34,368 nucleotides of DNA from Corynebacterium sp. HMSC036D02 (lineage in GTDB: Bacteria; Actinomycetota; Actinomycetes; Mycobacteriales; Mycobacteriaceae): contig NZ_KV827689.1 of the NCBI RefSeq assembly GCF_001836165.1, forward strand, positions 1 through 34,368. Reading direction: 5' to 3'. The translations under genes and the position numbers were made by a program. This document shows, one piece after another, positions 1-8,587 of the stretch. The notes below the pieces were generated by a model. That model ran no database searches and was not told where the DNA came from. It saw only the letters and a list, made by a program, of their open reading frames with translations. Numbering within the stretch: the stretch's first letter is position 1; every line of letters starts with the position of its first letter.

Positions 1-924
1 GACGTGTCTACTTTCCGGGGGTCAGGCCCTACCGGGCGAATCTATGACCAAGTCTTTATTGACGGCACCTACACTGCCAGCGGATGTTTAATCGTGGCCG
101 CCACCCTAGACCACGTCATCGCCTGGCACTGGTGCAAACGCGAAACCACCCGTGCGTATAAACAGCTACTAGAGCGCATTCCAGCACCTTTAATCGCCGT
201 CATCGACGGCGGCCAAGGAGCTGCCAGTGCCATCAAACAGTGCTGGCCGACCACACTCGTCCAACGCTGCCTGGTACATGCTCAACGCGTGGTACGCCGC
301 TACACCACCTCACGCCCACGCACGGATGCCGGGCGCACAATCTACCGGCTAGCACTTAAGCTCACCCGCATTAGCACTATCGAGCAAGCCAGCCAATGGG
401 GCGCACAACTGCATGAATTCGCCACGGTCTACCACACCTGGTTAAACGAGAAGACCCTCGTCAAAGACCCCCAAACAGGCCGTTGGACACGCACTTGGAC
501 CCATGCCAACGTGCGCAAGGCCTACAACAGCCTCAACCACCTCTGGCGCAGCAACCTGCTATTTGTCTACCTCAACCCTCCCGAAGAAGTCATTGACACT
601 GACCAGATCAAAGCCACCACCAACAGCCTGGAAGGCGGAATCAACTCCCAGCTGAAACTACTAGCACGAACACACCGCGGACGACGAGGAGAACACCAAC
701 GCCGAATGCTGGAGTGGTGGCTCTACCTAAAAACTGAACTGCCCGACGACCCCGTAGAAATCGCCAGGCAATCCAACTGGGGACAGGACCAACTCGCCAA
801 AGTACAAACCCTGACCCACAACGAGAACCAAGCCGACCACGAAACAGGACGACCAGCCCTCTACGACAACGCTATCGACACCAACTACACCCATTCAATC
901 GGCATCCAAAAAGGACAAATCTAG
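1..924 (+). CDS. IS256-family (IS1249-like) transposase, 5'-truncated by the window edge
   Basis: This is a DDE transposase that would catalyse excision and insertion of its own element. Counting from the GTG at position 4, the first acidic residue is D20 (motif FIDGTY), the second is D68 (AVIDGGQG) and the third is E210 (TNSLEGGIN). A C-x2-H pair, C89 and H92 (QRCLVHAQR), follows the second Asp as in the Mutator/IS256 superfamily. About 306 residues are visible. The family is usually near 390-400, so the N-terminal DNA-binding part is missing simply because the window starts there. The frame is open upstream of the GTG, so that is not the real start. No internal stop or frameshift is visible, so the gene may be functional. 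Confidence 0.85.
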   Translation, partial: DVSTFRGSGPTGRIYDQVFIDGTYTASGCLIVAATLDHVIAWHWCKRETTRAYKQLLERIPAPLIAVIDGGQGAASAIKQCWPTTLVQRCLVHAQRVVRRYTTSRPRTDAGRTIYRLALKLTRISTIEQASQWGAQLHEFATVYHTWLNEKTLVKDPQTGRWTRTWTHANVRKAYNSLNHLWRSNLLFVYLNPPEEVIDTDQIKATTNSLEGGINSQLKLLARTHRGRRGEHQRRMLEWWLYLKTELPDDPVEIARQSNWGQDQLAKVQTLTHNENQADHETGRPALYDNAIDTNYTHSIGIQKGQI

Positions 925-949
925 CCCCAGCGACACGCCGAACCAGACA

Positions 950-984
950 CACATTTTGACCCTTAAGCCACATTTTGACCCTTA
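950..984. repeat. tandem 16-bp direct repeats at the IS right end
   Basis: CACATTTTGACCCTTA occurs at 950-965 and again at 969-984, separated by AGC. The position just after the transposase stop fits a terminal transposase-binding region of the IS. The function is inferred from position only. Confidence 0.6.
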
Positions 985-999
985 CCCCAAAAACACCGA

Positions 1000-1035
1000 T
1001 GGGCCCCTTTCCGATTCCTCGGAATAAGGGGCCCA
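1000..1035 (-). terminator. strong hairpin between IS and crotonase gene
   Basis: TGGGCCCCTT at 1000-1009 pairs perfectly with AAGGGGCCCA at 1026-1035 (10 bp), and the inner bases TCCGA/TCGGA can extend the stem. Read on the minus strand the hairpin is followed by ATCGGTGTTTTT, so it best serves transcripts arriving from the crotonase operon. It could also stop outward transcription from the IS. Confidence 0.6.
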
Positions 1036-1205
1036 ACGGCGTCTCTATCAAGTCCCTCCAATTATCGGCCACGGGCCGCCCTCTGGAGGGTGAGGGGTTC
1101 TCTCTCTCGCATGCGCTCTCTCAAACGCACAACACTGAGTATGGGGGCTAACGCTGGCACCGCCATGAACTCTTCCTGGCAGTTTTCTGCTAGTCGCAAC
1201 CTCTA
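1036..1205. other. 170-bp non-coding gap
   Basis: No supported gene is visible here. Two small inverted repeats are present (CGGCC/GGCCG around 1067-1079 and CCCTC/GAGGG at 1079-1090). The open frames overlapping this stretch have no recognisable protein content and no ribosome binding site, so I regard them as spurious. Confidence 0.5.
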
Positions 1206-2006
1206 CTAATCGAAGCGCGCGGGGCGCTTTTCCAGGAAGGCCATGACGCCTTCCTTGTGCCCGGCAGAGCTCATTTGTGCGTACTGCGTGGGCTCTTCCC
1301 ATGAAAGCTGATCCTCGAGATGGGCGAGGGCCGTGCGGTTGATGGCCTCCTTGGCCTTGGCCAGTGCATCGCGCGGCGCAATGTGCAGGCGCTCTACTAC
1401 CTTGAGCGCGGTTTTCAGCGCCTGGCCCCGGGGCGCGCGCTTGGCGACGATCCCAGCTGCCTCCGCTTCCGCGACGCCGAGTTTGTCCTGCAGCAACGCC
1501 AAAGCAAGCGCGCGGTGGCGCCCCACGGAGGCAAGCGCGGTGAGGCTTACGCCGCCGTCCGGGATGAGGCCGATCTTGCCGAAGGGCAGCGTGAAATAGG
1601 ATTCTTCAGCAGCCACGATGAGATCGCAAGCGAAGGCCAGCGAGGCACCGGCACCGGCGGCTGCGCCTTCGACCGCAGCGATGACGGGAATCTCAGCAGC
1701 CTGGATTTCGGTGACGAGCGCGTTGAGCTGGGGCAGCATGGTCGACTCGGCAGGGTTGGGCGCTTCGCCCGCAGCCTGCGCGGCGGCAGCTGCCTGCGCT
1801 GCCGCAACGATGTCCGCGCCGGCGCAGAACGCGGTTTCATCGCCGGTGATGATGAGGGCGCGGATGGCGGGGTCAGAGGAAGCGTCGGCAAGCGCGGCGG
1901 AGAGCGCTTCGCAGTGTTCCTTGGCAATAGCGTTGCGCCGAGCGGAGTTGTTGATCTGGGCAATGAGGGCGGAGCCTTCGCGGTGGATGAGGATGGCGTC
2001 GGTCAT
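1206..2006 (-). CDS. enoyl-CoA hydratase/isomerase (crotonase) family protein
   Basis: A 266-residue crotonase-fold protein acting on acyl-CoA thioesters. It shows the oxyanion-hole strand AFCAGAD (59-65) and the second CoA/oxyanion segment GAAAGAGASLAFACD (114-128). The two glutamates of classical hydratases are absent: S122 stands where rat Glu144 would be, and the Glu164 region reads LPFGKIG. An aspartate, D150 in GLIPDGG, sits where PaaG-type isomerases carry their catalytic Asp. A Delta-isomerase or epoxy-phenylacetyl-CoA isomerase-like role is therefore more likely than plain hydration. An Ala-rich stretch at 66-80 (IVAAAQAAAAAQAAG) is unusual but in frame. The gene is three bases downstream of the nitronate monooxygenase-like gene and so is its operon partner. 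It starts with ATG. The exact substrate is unknown. Confidence 0.88.
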   Translation of the reverse strand: MTDAILIHREGSALIAQINNSARRNAIAKEHCEALSAALADASSDPAIRALIITGDETAFCAGADIVAAAQAAAAAQAAGEAPNPAESTMLPQLNALVTEIQAAEIPVIAAVEGAAAGAGASLAFACDLIVAAEESYFTLPFGKIGLIPDGGVSLTALASVGRHRALALALLQDKLGVAEAEAAGIVAKRAPRGQALKTALKVVERLHIAPRDALAKAKEAINRTALAHLEDQLSWEEPTQYAQMSSAGHKEGVMAFLEKRPARFD

Positions 2007-2009
2007 GGA

Positions 2010-3056
<1,047 letters not shown>

Positions 3057-3467
3057 CTATTCGGAAAAATGGGTTCGCAAGCGGTCCCTGAGGTCGTCGG
3101 GCAGGGCAATGGGACGGCGCGCGGAGACGTCGATAAGCACCAGCGTCGCCGTGGCAAACACGCACGAGGTGCCGTCCTGGATGAGTTCGTGGGCGACTTG
3201 GTAGGAGGTGGTTCCAATGCGGGAAATCCACACGCGAGCCTCGATGGAATCGGCGTAGGTGAGCTCGGCGTCATACTGGACTTCGAGGGAACGCACCACG
3301 TGAGCATAGGAATCGGTGGCGACGGGGCCGGTAAGAGTGGCGGCTGCACGAACGCGCGCCTCCTCAAGGAGGGTGACCACCGTGGCGTTATTGACGTGGG
3401 CGTTCGCGTCTTGGTCGGACCATCGCAAAGCGAGGGTTATGGGGATAGCGTTGTCGGGCGCGCGCAT
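3057..3467 (-). CDS. hot-dog fold acyl-CoA thioesterase (4HBT family)
   Basis: A 136-residue single hot-dog domain, the usual length for YbgC/4HBT-type thioesterases. The signature RWSDQDANAHVNN occupies residues 15-27. D20 aligns with the catalytic Asp17 of Pseudomonas 4-hydroxybenzoyl-CoA thioesterase and HVNN follows it. It would hydrolyse an acyl-CoA to free acid and CoA in the cytoplasm. The ATG start is preceded by a strong AGGAGG. It is the first gene of the minus-strand operon thioesterase - nitronate monooxygenase-like - crotonase, with a 75-base gap to the next gene. It is divergent from the acyl-CoA dehydrogenase gene, with which it shares a promoter region. Confidence 0.85.
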   Translation of the reverse strand: MRAPDNAIPITLALRWSDQDANAHVNNATVVTLLEEARVRAAATLTGPVATDSYAHVVRSLEVQYDAELTYADSIEARVWISRIGTTSYQVAHELIQDGTSCVFATATLVLIDVSARRPIALPDDLRDRLRTHFSE

Positions 3468-3493
3468 TGTTCCTCCTGGGGCGAGCGGGTAGA

Positions 3494-3507
3494 GTGATGT
3501 ACATTAC
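3494..3507. promoter_or_regulatory. near-perfect palindrome between divergent acyl-CoA genes
   Basis: GTGATGTACATTAC is a 14-bp palindrome with one mismatched pair and a perfect ATGTACAT core. It lies between the thioesterase start (3467) and the acyl-CoA dehydrogenase start (3555). A second weaker inverted repeat, ACGAA/TTCGT, lies at 3515-3530. The position fits an operator for a shared repressor. No cognate regulator gene is adjacent. Confidence 0.4.
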
Positions 3508-3554
3508 TATACCTACGAATTGTGGTTCGTTGCTCGAATCGTGAGGAGAATGCC

Positions 3555-4736
3555 ATGACAGATCTTCTGGGAATCGATGCTCTGCTGAGCGAAGAAGAAA
3601 AAGCCACTCGCAACCGCGTCACCGCATTGGTGGATGAACACATCCGGCCGTATGTGGGGCAGTGGTACGAGGACGCGGTGCTGCCGGAGTCTATCTTTCC
3701 GGTGCTGGCGGAGGCTGGTCTGTTCGGAATGCACTTAGAAGGCTATGGCTGCGCCGGGCGCTCCGCAGTTGAATACGGACTAGCCATGCAGGAGCTGGAA
3801 GCGGGGGACTCCGGTATCCGCACGGTGGTATCGGTGCAGGGATCGCTAGCGATGTCGGCGATTTATAAGCACGGCTCGGAGGAGCAGAAGCAACAGTGGC
3901 TTCCCCAGATGGCCGCCGGCGAGATCATTGGTTGCTTCGGTCTGACGGAGCCCACCGCGGGCTCGGACCCGGCGGGCATGGCGACGATGGCCCGCTATCG
4001 CTCCGGCGAATGGGTACTGGATGGTGCGAAGCGCTGGATTGGCCTGGCAAGCGTGGCCGGGGTGGCTATCATCTGGGCCAAGGTTTCTGAGGAGGATGCC
4101 GCTACGGCTGGCGTGGAGGCGGGCGTGCGCGGGTTCATCGTGCCGACCTCCACGCCGGGGTTTAAAGCGACGCCAATTACCCGCAAGCTGTCGATGCGCG
4201 CTTCTATCCAGTGCGATATTGAACTGGAAGGTGTGGCTGGGCCTGGCGACGCCCTGCTGCCCAAGCACCCTGGCCTTAAGGGACCGTTCATGTGTCTCAA
4301 CGAGGCGCGCTTCGGCATTAGCTTCGGTGCCTTGGGTGCTGCGCGCGATTCTTTGGAGGTGGCACTGGAGTATGCCAAGGAGCGCAAGCAATTCGACCGC
4401 TCGCTGGCGTCCTTCCAGCTCACCCAGCAAAAGCTGGTGGATATGGCGGTGGAGCTGAACAAGGGTCAGCTGCTGGCGCTCAACCTGGGGCGCGCCAAAG
4501 ACGCGGGCACGCTGGAGCCCTACCAAATTTCGGTGGGCAAGCTGGCCAACTGCCGAACCGCCATTGAGATTTGCCGCCAGGCACGCACCATCCTGGGCGG
4601 CAACGGTATCACCGCGGACTTCTCACCGTTGCGCCACGCCGCCAACCTAGAATCAGTGCGCACTTATGAGGGCACGGATGAGATCCACACGCTGATTCTG
4701 GGGCGCGTGCTGACGGGGGAGCAGGCGTTTAGTTAG
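3555..4736 (+). CDS. acyl-CoA dehydrogenase, glutaryl-CoA dehydrogenase-like
   Basis: A 393-residue FAD flavoprotein of the acyl-CoA dehydrogenase fold. I chose the ATG at 3555 because GAGGAG precedes it; an upstream in-frame GTG at 3522 has no good ribosome site. Family features include EGYGCAG (62-68), R89 in DSGIRT (equivalent to the Arg that binds the distal carboxylate in glutaryl-CoA dehydrogenase), CFGLTEPTAGSDP (127-139), RQAR and LGGNGI near the C-terminus, and the catalytic glutamate E372 in TYEGTDEIH. By memory it matches human GCDH motif for motif. The likely reaction is oxidative decarboxylation of glutaryl-CoA to crotonyl-CoA, or dehydrogenation of a related dicarboxylyl-CoA. 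It converges on the putrescine operon, with a terminator between them. Confidence 0.85.
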   Translation: MTDLLGIDALLSEEEKATRNRVTALVDEHIRPYVGQWYEDAVLPESIFPVLAEAGLFGMHLEGYGCAGRSAVEYGLAMQELEAGDSGIRTVVSVQGSLAMSAIYKHGSEEQKQQWLPQMAAGEIIGCFGLTEPTAGSDPAGMATMARYRSGEWVLDGAKRWIGLASVAGVAIIWAKVSEEDAATAGVEAGVRGFIVPTSTPGFKATPITRKLSMRASIQCDIELEGVAGPGDALLPKHPGLKGPFMCLNEARFGISFGALGAARDSLEVALEYAKERKQFDRSLASFQLTQQKLVDMAVELNKGQLLALNLGRAKDAGTLEPYQISVGKLANCRTAIEICRQARTILGGNGITADFSPLRHAANLESVRTYEGTDEIHTLILGRVLTGEQAFS

Positions 4737-4739
4737 AAC

Positions 4740-4777
4740 TAAGCCCGAAACCTCTCCTCCAAGTGGTTTCGGGCTTA
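4740..4777. terminator. bidirectional terminator between acyl-CoA dehydrogenase and putrescine operon
   Basis: TAAGCCCGAAACC (4740-4752) pairs perfectly with GGTTTCGGGCTTA (4765-4777), a 13-bp stem with a 12-base loop. A/T-rich flanks on both sides suit termination of the two convergent transcripts. Confidence 0.85.
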
Positions 4778-4784
4778 ACTATTT

Positions 4785-6158
4785 CTAGTTGGCGATGAAG
4801 TACATCTGCTTATTGATGAATTCTTCGATACCGAGTGAGCCAAGCTCGCGGCCGAAACCTGAACGCTTGACGCCACCAAACGGCAGTTCAGGACCTTCAC
4901 CAGTCGGGGTGTTGACATTACTCATTCCAGAATCGATGCGTTCAGCAATAGCTTGGGCTCGCTTGGAGTCTTGAGAGAACACCGCTGCTCCGAGGCCGAA
5001 AACATTGTCGTTCGCTATCTCGAGTGCTTCCTCATCGGTCTTAAATTTGTAGACAGTGGCTACAGGTCCAAAGAACTCCTCATAGTAGGAATCGCTGCCA
5101 CGGGGGATACCTGTGATTACTGCCGGGGAGATGTAGGCTCCCTCATCGGAAAGCTCTCCGCCAACCAACAATTGACCGCCGGCTGAAACAGCGCGGTCGA
5201 GCTGGTCTTTGAGATTCTCTGCGGCGCTACGGGAAGAAAGCGGAGCATACACAGTTCCGCCGGCAGCATCTGGCAGCCCCGGCTCCATTTGCTGCGCAAG
5301 ATGGACTAGTTCTTGAACAAACTCGTCATAAATGTCTTCTGCAACAATGAGCCGCTTGTTTGAATTGCAGGCTTGGCCAGTGTTGTACATGCGTGTTCCC
5401 CAAGCGAGCTCAGCTGCAGCTTTTACATTGTCCGTGTCGAGGATGATATACGGGTCTGAACCGCCAAGCTCGAGTACGGCTTTCTTGAGGTTCTCGCCAG
5501 CTTGAGCGCCAACGATAGCCCCAGCACGTTCGGAACCGGTAAGGGAAACTCCCTGAACGCGGGGGTCGGCGATAAAGGTGGAGATTTGCTCGTGGGTTGC
5601 AAAGACATTGGTATAAACCCCTGCGGGAACGCCGGCATCGAGAAAGATCTTTTCGATCGCCAGAGCAGAACGCGGGCAAATCTCTGCGTGTTTAAGGATG
5701 ATGGTGTTTCCAGCGACAAGGTTGGGGCCTGCAAATCGCGCTACCTGGTAGTACGGGAAGTTCCACGGCATGATGCCGAGCAGCGGTCCGAAGGGACGGC
5801 GGCGAATATATGCTTTACCGTCAGCCTCCGTGGGGATTTCCTGATCAGCGAGGAATTTTTCCGCGTTATCTGCATAGTACTGGATAATGGCAGATGAAAA
5901 CTCGGCTTCTTCGACGCCTTCAGGCAGGGGCTTGCCCATCTCTTCAGCAATGATGGCGGCGAGCTCATCCTTGCGTTCTTCGAACAGTGAGGCTGCCTTG
6001 GCCACAATCTCTGCTCGCTTTGCGACGGGCGTTGTAGACCACTCTGAGAAAGCCGCAGACGAAGCTTCGAGGATTGGCTCGATGGCAGCATTATCTAGCG
6101 CATCGAAGGTTTCAATGATTTCGTTGTTGGCTGGGTTCTGGACACGGTACTGAGACAT
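4785..6158 (-). CDS. NAD(P)-dependent aldehyde dehydrogenase (4-aminobutanal / succinate-semialdehyde type)
   Basis: A 457-residue aldehyde dehydrogenase. The catalytic residues are N133 (PWNFPYY), E230 (LELGGSD) and C264 (GQACNSN). The ATG has AGGAGG immediately upstream, overlapping the stop of the permease gene (8-base gap), so it is the last gene of the operon puo - usp - permease - aldehyde dehydrogenase. Given this context the most economical role is oxidation of 4-aminobutanal, the product of putrescine oxidase, to GABA. Succinate-semialdehyde oxidation is an alternative, since the protein is a close paralogue of the one at 27667-29043. Hand alignment is gap-free, with 185 of the first 270 residues identical. 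Substrate preference between the two cannot be read from the sequence. Confidence 0.87.
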   Translation of the reverse strand: MSQYRVQNPANNEIIETFDALDNAAIEPILEASSAAFSEWSTTPVAKRAEIVAKAASLFEERKDELAAIIAEEMGKPLPEGVEEAEFSSAIIQYYADNAEKFLADQEIPTEADGKAYIRRRPFGPLLGIMPWNFPYYQVARFAGPNLVAGNTIILKHAEICPRSALAIEKIFLDAGVPAGVYTNVFATHEQISTFIADPRVQGVSLTGSERAGAIVGAQAGENLKKAVLELGGSDPYIILDTDNVKAAAELAWGTRMYNTGQACNSNKRLIVAEDIYDEFVQELVHLAQQMEPGLPDAAGGTVYAPLSSRSAAENLKDQLDRAVSAGGQLLVGGELSDEGAYISPAVITGIPRGSDSYYEEFFGPVATVYKFKTDEEALEIANDNVFGLGAAVFSQDSKRAQAIAERIDSGMSNVNTPTGEGPELPFGGVKRSGFGRELGSLGIEEFINKQMYFIAN

Positions 6159-6166
6159 TTTTCCTC

Positions 6167-7687
6167 CTAGGAAAAGGTTGGGGTGTTATCTGAACTGGAA
6201 TCACTACGGCTAATGACTGAGCCGGTGAAGAATTCGGGATTGCGTAAACGGGTAATCATCATGAGGAGCAGGCCAAGCACTAGGATGCTGGCTCCTAAGA
6301 TGAATACGATTCCGACGCCTCCGAGGGAAGAACCAGAGCCAAAGCTCGGGTCCATGGAGTCATAGGCGGTGATGAAAAACATGATGAGCAAGAAGCCACC
6401 GCCCAGCAGTGGGAATAGGAACTTGAAGAAGAAGTTTCGCACTGAAGTGAAGAGCTCTTTTCGGAAATACCACAGACAGGCTACTGCCGTGATTCCGTAA
6501 TAGAAGCAAATCATGAGACCAAGAGCAGCAATTGTGTCCCACAGTGCATTCTCCGAGAGCACCCTTGTCACGGCGTAGAATGTCCCCGAAACGACGGTTG
6601 CGACAATCGTTGCGACGGTTGGAGTTTGAAACCTTGGGCTGATTCGCGCCAATTGTGGGGGAAGAGCTTTGTAGTAGCTCATTGCAAGAATCGTACGGGC
6701 GGGACTAACAAGCGTGGACTGCAGGGAGGCAAACGAGCTAGCTAGAACCGAGATATAAATGAGGATGGCGAACGGGCCCATAATTGGGTAGGAAAGCACG
6801 GCAAAAATGGATTCCTGATTATCAGGGTTACCAGCGCCTAATCCGGTTTCGCCGATTCCTGCCCACGCCATGACAGCCACCGCTGTAAGAACATACAAGA
6901 TGATCGTGATGATGATCACGACGGTAGCCGCTCGGCCAGGGGTCTTTTCTGGGTTCTTGGTTTCTTCATTCATGGTTAGGGTGACATCCCATCCCCAGAA
7001 CATGAAGATGGATAGCGAGATACCGGCTGCGACCACCGAGAAATCCTTCATTTCAAATGGGTTGAACCAACTGAATTGAATGGGGGTGAAGTCAAAACCA
7101 TCTCCGTTGTATGCGCGCCATAAAGCTGCAATGTCGAAGGAGAGAATCGCGATGATTTGAATTGCGACGAGGATGTATTGCATCTTCTGCGTTGTATCCA
7201 TACCCCGATATGCAACCCAAGCTGCAGCAATCAAGAACACAAGGGTTGTTGGAATATTCACCCAGAGGTTCCGCGTGAGTTCAGCAAGTTCGGGCTTACC
7301 TGCAAGCTGCGCGATGAGCAGGTAAAAGAAGTCGACGGCTACTGCGGCAAGATTCGACAGGACCAGAATCGTAGCGGCGATAAGGCCCCAGCCGCCCATC
7401 CATCCGACCCATGGGCCGAAAGCTTTTGTTGCCCATGTAAAGGTGGTACCGGAATCAGGAGCACGGTTGTTAAGCTCGCGGTAGGCAAAAGCAACAAGCA
7501 GCATGGGAATAAAGCCCAGAATGAGGACGGCCGGAACGAAGGCACCCACCGCCGAAATAGCAGGACCAATTCCCGAAGTTAGGGTGTAGGTTGGTGCTAA
7601 GCAGCTGATGCCAATGACAACTGCGCCGAGCAAACCGACTTTGCCAACTGCCAGGCCTTTGTCAGAAACTACTGGTTGTTCGCTCAT
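6167..7687 (-). CDS. APC-family amino acid/polyamine permease
   Basis: A 506-residue membrane protein with about 12 hydrophobic segments and the amino acid-polyamine-organocation fold. The first helix carries GISCLAPTY and GIGPAIS. A conserved PDSGTTFTW segment follows helix 2, and NEETKNPEKTPGRA lies in the loop after helix 6. The ATG overlaps the stop of the preceding universal stress protein gene by four bases (ATGA) and has AGGAGG upstream, so the two are translationally coupled. Being in one operon with putrescine oxidase it most likely imports putrescine or a related amine with protons. Amino acid uptake is the alternative. GC is visibly lower here than in later parts of the window. Confidence 0.85.
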   Translation of the reverse strand: MSEQPVVSDKGLAVGKVGLLGAVVIGISCLAPTYTLTSGIGPAISAVGAFVPAVLILGFIPMLLVAFAYRELNNRAPDSGTTFTWATKAFGPWVGWMGGWGLIAATILVLSNLAAVAVDFFYLLIAQLAGKPELAELTRNLWVNIPTTLVFLIAAAWVAYRGMDTTQKMQYILVAIQIIAILSFDIAALWRAYNGDGFDFTPIQFSWFNPFEMKDFSVVAAGISLSIFMFWGWDVTLTMNEETKNPEKTPGRAATVVIIITIILYVLTAVAVMAWAGIGETGLGAGNPDNQESIFAVLSYPIMGPFAILIYISVLASSFASLQSTLVSPARTILAMSYYKALPPQLARISPRFQTPTVATIVATVVSGTFYAVTRVLSENALWDTIAALGLMICFYYGITAVACLWYFRKELFTSVRNFFFKFLFPLLGGGFLLIMFFITAYDSMDPSFGSGSSLGGVGIVFILGASILVLGLLLMMITRLRNPEFFTGSVISRSDSSSDNTPTFS

Positions 7688-8574
7688 GAGCGTTCACCTC
7701 CTTTCAGCGTCATGTAGCCCGAAGGGACAACAATGGATGGAACCGGAACATGCCTGAGGATTCGATGAGCGGTAGCGCCAAGGAAGAGCCGACCTTCACT
7801 GGCAATCCGTGCTGATCCAAGAACTGCTACTTCGCCTTCTTCCCAGCTAAGGTTTTGTAGCGCTGACTGGACACTTGCTCCCGATGTGGTGATGCGCGAC
7901 GCCCGGCCTTTGGAAACCGCGTCCTCGATTGCTTCGGAAAGCTGCTGCTCGAAAGTGACCCCGGAATCTTCTCCAGAAATCTTCAGAGTAATGATGCGCA
8001 GCGGGACCTCTCGGCGGTATGCGCGGTCGAGCCCGATAGCAGCGACATCTGATCGTCCTTGTCGCGGGCCGACAAGTGCAGAAACGCACGTTATTGGTCC
8101 GGGATATGAATAACCTTGGGGAGCTAGCGCGACTGGGACTTGCGCTGTGTAGAGCAAGGAACTGGACACTGTACCGATGCGGAATCGGTTCAAGAGTCCG
8201 CCTGAGCGTGCTCCGACGATAATTAGATCGCATTCAAGTTCTTGCGCGGCGTCATTCAAGGCGAGCGCGGGATCGGTTCCCTCCACAATGTGACACGTCG
8301 CAGAGATATCAGAGGGAAGACTCTCTACTGCGTCGGTGAGGCGCTGTTGGGTTTGCTTTCGCACGATTGCGTTGTAGCCAGGGTCCTGAGTCTGCACGCC
8401 AAACCCTTGAGGGGTAATTGGTGGAACAACAGAGACTAGTTTTAGGGTGACTTGGCGCTTGCGTGCGAGAGCGATTCCCAAGTGGAGTGCATCGTGGCCA
8501 TCACTAGTATCGATATAGGCGACGAGCAAGGAGCCGCTAGCTTTGCGGCGTGGAAAGTCGGTGAGTGGATTCAT
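7684..8574 (-). CDS. universal stress protein, two tandem UspA domains
   Basis: A 296-residue cytoplasmic protein with two UspA folds, roughly residues 15-150 and 160-290. The first has the ATP-binding pattern GARSGGLLNRFRIGTVSSSLL, written here as G-x2-(S)G...IGTVSSS. The second has GSARIASEG followed by LGATAH and a terminal VPSIVVP strand. Double-domain Usp proteins of this size are common in actinobacteria. The gene lies between putrescine oxidase (13-base gap) and the permease (4-base overlap), so it is produced with the transporter. It may gate the permease or respond to the peroxide and ammonia released by the oxidase, but this is inference. The ribosome site is weak, consistent with coupling to the upstream gene. 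Confidence 0.85.
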   Translation of the reverse strand: MNPLTDFPRRKASGSLLVAYIDTSDGHDALHLGIALARKRQVTLKLVSVVPPITPQGFGVQTQDPGYNAIVRKQTQQRLTDAVESLPSDISATCHIVEGTDPALALNDAAQELECDLIIVGARSGGLLNRFRIGTVSSSLLYTAQVPVALAPQGYSYPGPITCVSALVGPRQGRSDVAAIGLDRAYRREVPLRIITLKISGEDSGVTFEQQLSEAIEDAVSKGRASRITTSGASVQSALQNLSWEEGEVAVLGSARIASEGRLFLGATAHRILRHVPVPSIVVPSGYMTLKGGERS

Positions 8575-8587
8575 TGACAGTCACCGC

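Larger units (their letters stand above)
1..984 (+). mobile_element. IS256/IS1249-like insertion sequence, right-hand part (left end outside window)
   Basis: The element carries a DDE transposase whose frame is open to the first base, so the left end lies outside the window. After the transposase stop there are two copies of the 16-base string CACATTTTGACCCTTA, at 950-965 and 969-984, with a 19-base period. I take these as the right terminal region. The exact outer boundary and the target duplication cannot be fixed without the left end. It adjoins a catabolic region and may mark a recombination point. Confidence 0.7.
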
